Origin: Perilla frutescens
Lineage: Eukaryota > Streptophyta > Magnoliopsida > Lamiales > Lamiaceae
Assembly (NCBI GenBank): GCA_026008535.1
Contig: BRKX01000006.1
Location: 48,286,664-48,350,663, forward strand
Length of the DNA stretch: 64,000 nucleotides
Direction of reading: 5' to 3'
Within the stretch, counting starts at the first letter, position 1; each line of letters opens with the position of its first letter. A model generated the notes under the pieces. It did no database searches. It saw only the letters and a list, made by a program, of their open reading frames with translations, and was not told the origin of the DNA. The translations under genes were made by a program, and so were the position numbers. Below are positions 57,748-64,000 of this stretch, piece after piece.

Positions 57748-59600
57748 TAAAGCATAAAGGGAAAAAGAGCCGAAGCTCCCAACTGAAGCTCCCGCTTGTT
57801 GATTTGTCTTGAATTTCCCACTTCGCTGAGCCGAAGCTCCCAAAGTTGCATCCCAAACCAATCAGTTTTGGGGTCAAACTGAAGACTTCAAGTTTGAGCT
57901 AAGGACTTGGAGCTGAATTGGAGCTGCAACTAAAGAACTTAGACTTCAAAATGGAGCCAAGGACCTACAGCCGAAGAACTGGAGCTTCAGCTGAAGAATT
58001 GGAGCTACAGCTGAAGAACCAAGAGTTGAGCTCGGGGCACAATTGATGAGATAAGCCCTAGCTGGTGAGCTCAACTGGAGCTACAACTGAAGAGCTTTGA
58101 CTTCCAACTGAAGCGTCAAAACTGGAGGCACAACTGATGAAGCCAAAGTTGAAGGAGTGCAACTGATAAAAAACAACGAAACTGAAGAGAAACGTCGGAA
58201 GCTGAAACTGAAGCAGCCCCGTCGGTGCAGGACCCCCCACGACTGCAGAGCAGTACTCATGGTGAATGCACCCCGCCGGCGCGGAGCATCCCACGAGTGT
58301 GGAACATCCCAGCCCCACCGGGGCGGAGCACTCCGCGAGCACAGGGCGGTCAGTTCGGGCCTTTTCATGATCAGTTTCAGCTGCGTCCGAGCGCTTTAAC
58401 CTTTAAATACGTTCCACCACTTGGCTAGCTGGAAGGATTAAATGGTCAAAGACTTTTTGGAAGCCCAGGAGTAGGAGGAGTTTGGGATTAAAAGCCCCTA
58501 ATAACTCTACCTTTTATTTTCCCTCTCTCATCAACCAATAAATAACCATCTCCCCATTCATTCCTTCATCATCTACGACACCCATTCCATACTTCACGAT
58601 CCAACACCATGGTTCTAAAGAGAGAAAAAAGAGGAGGAGAAGAGGTAAGGAAGCTGAAGCTTAAGGAGGAAGGCACGAGAAGAGGAATCCAACTACAAGC
58701 CGTCTGCGGAAGCTAGGCTTGCTCGAGGATCTCTACTTTTGGTATTTCTTTCCTTAGCTTAGCTCATTTGTGGGGATTTGTTTCAAAACTCTCGAGACAA
58801 CAATATTGTAGAAGTTTATATTTTATTATCTTTCGATTTATGAAATGAAGAACTTTTATGATACTTGTGTTGTTTTGAGCATGATGATGGGCTAATTCCT
58901 TACATTAGGGGATAGATAATCGATTTGGTTTCGATCCATGCTTGTGATAGTTGATTTCTTGTTGCTGAAATTGTGCTTGTTTATGTTGAGTACTTGATTA
59001 CTACTTAACATTGTTAGGCTTTAGATGAGACCGAGAAGAGATTCTATAACCTGACTTAGGTTCCTTCAACATTAGGTGGACTGGGTACATAAGCCTAATT
59101 GTTAATCTTGTTCGTATAATATAGCCGATGGGGGTTTAACGGATTGACGGTGACAGTAAATGAAGTTAAGCCACTTGAAGGAGTCGATTGTACATCTAGG
59201 AATAACATAATCAACTTGAATCAAGTTAGGAGAGAAACCAATGAGAGAATCTACACCCTAGTGTTCTTCTCATAATCTTTTCCTTCGTCTTTGTTATTGT
59301 TTGTGTTGTTAGTTAATTTTTCTTGTTTAAATTTATCAGTTTAGTAAAAACTCTCAAACTCCTAATTAGAATGTTTAGGTTTGTATTTAAATTCTTGTAC
59401 ATGTTTACATGCATAGTATAGAAAGATAGTCTCCTCTACGCTTTCCTCAAGAGACACAACCCTAGTTAGCTCGCCACCCTACAATCGACCCCGTCCTCTT
59501 ACGGATCAAAGTAGTTTAGCGTGTGTAGTCCGACTGGAAATCAATCAACACTAACATGTTCCTAGTTATCACACCAGGACTTGATTGTCATTCGATCTAA
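57748..59600. other. Older LTR-retrotransposon-like sequence interrupted by Copia-2
   Basis: It contains repeated GAGCTACAACTGAAGAACTGG-like phrases (57900-58110) and a GC-rich degenerate repeat (CCCCGCCGGCGCGGAGCATC) at 58205-58350. A long non-coding stretch follows, then TACAATCGACCCCGTCCTCT near 59482, a phrase resembling the U5 end of TAT-type LTRs. No retroviral coding domain is present. Element ends and TSD could not be fixed. The ORFs at 58058-58428 are GC-composition artefacts. Confidence 0.4.
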
Positions 59601-59760
59601 TCTATCTATCTATCTATATATGTATTTATGTATATATATAAATATGTTTTGAGAGATTGAGCATCTATATTTAGTAAATTGATTTTTGCATAAAATTTGA
59701 TTTATTTTGATGATGAGAAATCAGTTGCATAGCAATAAATATATGAAAATAATTTGTGTG

Positions 59761-59866
59761 TCCCGTTGGGGATGGCTTAGTGGTGGAGTGAGGTTGCTTT
59801 GAGACTAAAGGTCACGAATTCAAATCTCCTCAATTCCATAGGTCGGGTTTGTGAGTAAAAAAAAAT
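59761..59866 (+). mobile_element. tRNA-derived SINE
   Basis: GATGGCTTAGTGGTGGAGTG carries an A box, and GGTCACGAATTCAAATCTCC carries a B-box-like sequence about 37 bases further on. It ends in a run of nine A. Target duplications are not evident. The tRNA-like head and A-rich tail are the standard plan of plant SINEs. Confidence 0.65.
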
Positions 59867-59879
59867 TATGTTACAAATG

Positions 59880-61660
59880 AAATTAAATAATAGAAATTAA
59901 GCACTAAAGTGTTTTAAGCAATAAAATAATAACAATTAAATAATAAAATGAAAATGTGATAAACAATGTCCTCGATCATTTATCACATAAATGTTATTTC
60001 TCACTTGAACTGAACCATGTATTTATTGTTTAATGTATAGTGATTTGTTTCTTAATGTATATGTATTTAGTGCGTAATGTATTTGTTGGTGTGAGAAATG
60101 TGAAAACGCTTATCTTATTTTAATTTATTGCTTAATTGTTAATATTTGATTTCATAATTATTTTGTTTTACATATGAAATTAAATTATAATAATTAAGTA
60201 TTAAAATATTTTAAGTAATAAAATAACAACAATTAAATAGTAAACTAGAATGGCATAAACAATGTCCTCATTCATCGTAAAAATGTTATTTATCACCTAA
60301 ACCAAACCATGTATTTAATATATAAATTAAAAAAATACCATAAAAAAATATATATGATTTTTTTGCTTAATGTACAATAATTTATGTCTTAATATATAAT
60401 GTGGATATGGTACTTAATGTATTTATTAGTGCGATAAATAAGAAATTACCAATCTTTCTGTAATTTATTGCTTAATTGATAATATTTTATTGCATATTTA
60501 ATTTGTCTCACATATTCAAATAAATTATAGGAATTAAGCACTAGAATATTCTAAACATTTAAATAATAGTAATTCAGAAGAAAAATAAAATAAAATAAGA
60601 TTAGCATTCACTAATTAAATTAATGTGTAGTGATTTGTTAATTGTACTACTACTACTACTACTACTTTTTTAGGTGATAAATGTAGAGAACTACAAATCC
60701 CCCACCGATGAAATTTATATGAATTTTTTGCTTAGTACATAGTAATTTGTTTCTTAATGTATATGGATTTAGTGGTTAATGTATTTATTGGTACGAGAAA
60801 TGTGAAAATGTTTTCTTATTGTAATTTATTGCTTATTTGCTAATATTTTATTTCATAACTACTTTGTATTACATATGAAATTAAATTATAGCAATTAAGC
60901 ACTAACATATTTTAAGTAATAAAATAATAGTACTTAAACAGTAAACTAGAATAGGTAAGCAACGTCCTCATTTATTGCAAAAATATTATTTCTTACCTGA
61001 ACCAAATCATGTATTTAATATATGAATGTGAAAAACTAACTTTAAAATTGTATATGAACGAAATTATGAAGAACCGAAAAAGTAAATAAGATGAAAAGAA
61101 AATAAAATAAAATTATAGATCATGTTAGATTAGGAAGGAATATTATAATATGAAATCTACCAAATAAATATAAAATTATAAAAGGAATGAACGATACATA
61201 TGGATCCTTAAACTCAAATTACAAAGTTGACCTTTGTACTGTAATTGCATCAACATTTAATTTAAATCAAGAAATTAATCTCCATCATTAATTTTGTCAG
61301 ATCCAACATTCAATAATCGTCTCATTTCTCACACCAATCAAATTTCTCACCTAAACCAAAACTTATATAGGATTGATGTGAGAAATGAGAACGATGTTTA
61401 TCTTGTTATAATTTACAGCTTATTTGCTATGTTTTCATTGCATAATTACTTGTCTCTGAAATGCATTGAAATTATAGTAATTAAGTAGTAACATAATTAA
61501 GCAATGAAATTATAGTAATTAAGTAGTAACGTAATTAAACAATGAAATTGTAGCAATTGAGTAGTAAAGTAGAATAAAGATAAGCATCATTCTCATTTCT
61601 CACATTAAGATATTTTCTCATCTGAACCCAATCCATATATATATGTATTTCAACAATGAA
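59880..61660. repeat. Degenerate AT-rich repeat array
   Basis: Phrases recur in the same order: AACCATGTATTTAAT (60015, 60305, 61010), AATGTATTTATTGGTGTGAG (about 60077, 60418, 60786, and in changed form 61375), then TAATTTATTGCTTAATTG and GAAATTAAATTATAGCAATT. Spacing is irregular, about 340-590 bp. A short (ACT)n run lies at 60647-60665. No coding potential is seen. Confidence 0.55.
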
Positions 61661-63340
61661 ACTGATATGGTTGGGTTGAATTTGAAGTATACGAATCAGT
61701 GCGGGAGGCCCAAGTCAAGGTAATCTATTTTTATTTTAGAAACATTAGCTACCATATATAGAGCTCTTAAAAATTTCAACATAGTCATTACCTTCGTCCA
61801 TCATTTTTCTATGTCGTAACACATCTAGATATCTTAAGATTATACAAGGTTTTTTGGTCTTCTTTATTTCGAGTATAAACTAATAAAGTGATAGATTAAT
61901 TTTAAGATAATTTGTGTGATATGATGTTGTTTATATTTAATCCAATGTTTGGTCAAATATTTACTTGGTAGGATAAGAATAATAAATTTACTAAAATACC
62001 TCTATACTAATTATTAAAACAAGTCAAATTAAAATAATTAAGCATTGGATCAATTATACTGTTTACACACTGCACTAAAAGACTATTTTATCCTCCAGCT
62101 TAAAAAAATTATTCACCATCTTACTTAAAATAAAATTAATTAAAAAAATAATAATAATTAAAAAAAAAGAGAGAGAGACCCGCAAATGTCGACTGTCTTC
62201 TTCTTCTTCTACCCTCTTCCAACAATGCTGCCACCCTCTTCGTCCAGAAGAATCAGTTGCAGAACCACCATCTTCTATCCACCCCTTTAATCCTTCTCCG
62301 TCACCACCAACCCTCTTATTTTCTATTTTCCTTCTTATTTTTCCCTTTGACAACCTCGATGTTTGAAACTGCAAATTAGGAGTTCGAAAAATCAATCCCG
62401 GGCCGTCATGAATGAGTTCAAAAACCATTTAGTAAAACATCTATATAAGAATGCTCTATACAATAATAATCTCCTTATAGTAATAAAAAGTTGTGGTCCC
62501 AACTCGGAACCAGTTATAAATAAGAATAAACTCTACATTGATTCTAATATTTTTCTAGGACCATTCTTAAGAATCTTACCTCCAAATAGTAATAAAATGA
62601 TATTAAATTTGAAATATATTTAAATATCTATATAAAATATCTAGAATTATTTAACTACGTTACATTAATCTTAAGATGATATGAAATACTTATCTAAAGT
62701 TGCATGTGATACATACATTTTGTTACCATTTCCTAGATACATAGTATATGATGAATCTTCTATATTTAGTATGTATACACAATGTACATGAATAATGTAA
62801 GCACATTTGACTTTTTAAAATTCGTGATTTTTTTTTATTTTTTATGGAAAAAAATTCATGAATCTTATTTATGCAATATTTGTCTACCCTAAATCTCGGA
62901 TCATGGGTCGGATCGGATTGCAGTGTTTCCCGTCTGATTGTGTGCATCTAGTGTATTGGAGAATTTGTGATCCAAGTTTCATAACTTTCTCACTTTTAAT
63001 TAATTCGAATTACATAAAAATAAATTAAATTAAGGTTCTTTTCATGCTATTTCATTTAAGATCTCTGAATGACATTTAGATGATGTAATATGAACGAATA
63101 ATACAAAATACTTATTTTTTATGTATATACAAGTTATAATTAATTAAATGAAATTAAAAAAATAATTATAATCTTTGATCAGATTGCAATAAACTCTAAT
63201 TTTGATGTAATAAACCTTAATTAAGATATAATAAACTCTTAAAGGGGTAAAATAACATATTACTATATTTATTGGAGTTTTAAATAATATTTTTAGTTAG
63301 AGATGAAATTGTGATCGATACATTTAAATAATATTTTTAC
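61661..63340. other. Unassigned AT-rich sequence
   Basis: No gene is recognised. A moderately GC-rich patch at 62180-62400 (CTTCTTCTTCTACCCTCTTC) has open frames on both strands that resemble no known family. Confidence 0.4.
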
Positions 63341-64000
63341 CCTCAGAGGGTAAAAACGTCCGGTCTGATGGGCCAATTAATCCTTCCCACCAAGCGGGTT
63401 AAGCTAAAAGAATTAGAGGTGGCTCATACGAAAGTCACCCGATTTATGAAGAAGCCTGGTGGGCACTGACGAGCGGTCATTTCGCGGTCAGAATAAATCT
63501 CAAGAGAGACTTATCCTTATGCCCACTGCAAGGCGTAGCTAGCAACGAAAGTAAGGATCGATCCCATGAGGAGCTGTGAATCATATCTTCCAATGTCACT
63601 TTTTCAAAATTGAGGGTTGTTATGGTCTCCATACTTCTTAATATAAATACTGTAAAATAAAATAGCAAAACAAAACAAAACAAAGAAAGGAAAATATTAG
63701 TAGTAATATATTCCAGATTAGAACTTAGATTTCGAACTTAACAAACACTTGACCGATCATGGGCACGCTGATTATTTATGCAAATCTAATTATCTGGTTA
63801 AAGGTACCGGATCTCTCTCAACTTATCCAATCTATCATTTCAGTATAGACTAAAGGTGATCTCTCGTCTCCTAACCCCTAACCTGTTGCCCAACCCCGAT
63901 CTCTCATATGATTGTAAACAACAAGACAGCTTTATACCCTAAACAGACCCAGATTTACCTAGACATTGATCTCTTAGATGCCCTCAGTATTTGTGATGTA
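63341..64000. other. Possible LTR-element remnant, cut by the window edge
   Basis: GTAAGGATCGATCCCATGAG near 63550 and the C/T-rich phrases that follow resemble, in inverted orientation, the U5 region of TAT-type Ty3-gypsy LTRs. No coding domain is visible and no boundary can be set. Confidence 0.25.

Noticed and set aside
58058..58428. Overlapping GC-rich ORFs on both strands
   Set aside because: Composition artefacts of a second GC-rich repeat block.
61661..63340. Further starch branching enzyme exons downstream of the retroelements
   Set aside because: I looked for conserved amylase-family motifs and typical SBE segments on both strands and found none before the window end.

Overview
This window is nuclear DNA of a flowering plant. 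It is AT-rich and dominated by nested plant transposable elements: Ty1-copia, a Ty3-gypsy chromovirus-type LTR, hAT, PIF/Harbinger, CACTA, Mutator-like, mariner and a SINE. It also holds an intronless CDKG-like kinase gene and what looks like the plastid-targeted first exon of a class A (SBEII-type) starch branching enzyme. That exon resembles asterid proteins, so an asterid such as a Lamiales species is a guess, not a demonstrated assignment. Real host coding capacity is small: one complete gene (kinase, 7433-8329, minus) and one partial gene (36244-36417, plus).

Layout. (1) 1-15440 and about 20430-28162 are two direct copies (A and B) of one block, alike by eye at roughly 95%. Copy A later gained three elements, each with an empty site in copy B: a Harbinger element at 862-1753 (TSD TAA), a hAT element at 3524-5756 (TSD AACACCAC) and a CACTA element at 13156-14394 (TSD GTA). 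Copy B has lost about 3.64 kb, including the kinase gene, through a junction with 2 bp of microhomology. (2) Between the copies lies a mariner/Stowaway-type element (16142-18371) with a decayed transposase start, a repeat array and a GC-rich passenger segment. (3) 27434-34828 is a decayed copia element (Copia-1); its 5' LTR begins inside copy B and a fragment of the same LTR ends copy A. (4) 35640-36871 is the promoter, first exon and probable intron start of the starch branching enzyme gene. (5) 36877-39747 is a solo chromovirus-type LTR with a perfect 5-bp TSD. (6) 40136-57747 is a 17.6-kb copia element (Copia-2) with two LTRs, PBS, PPT and a decayed gag-pol. Downstream of pol it carries THREE tandem, diverged copies of an extra two-domain ORF. 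(7) 57748-64000 holds older LTR-like sequence, a SINE, a degenerate AT-rich repeat array and unassigned sequence.

The most unusual object is Copia-2. Elements of the SIRE/Maximus type are known to carry one extra ORF after pol. Here the ORF is present three times (48347-50977, 51354-53219, 53580-55653). Each copy has the same two domains and its own leader with TATA-like, CAACGG/CCGTTG or G-box motifs; the first leader resembles the LTR promoter. All three are interrupted by stops, but with only one frameshift in about 6.5 kb. Copia-1 carries a decayed extra ORF of a similar kind in the same position.
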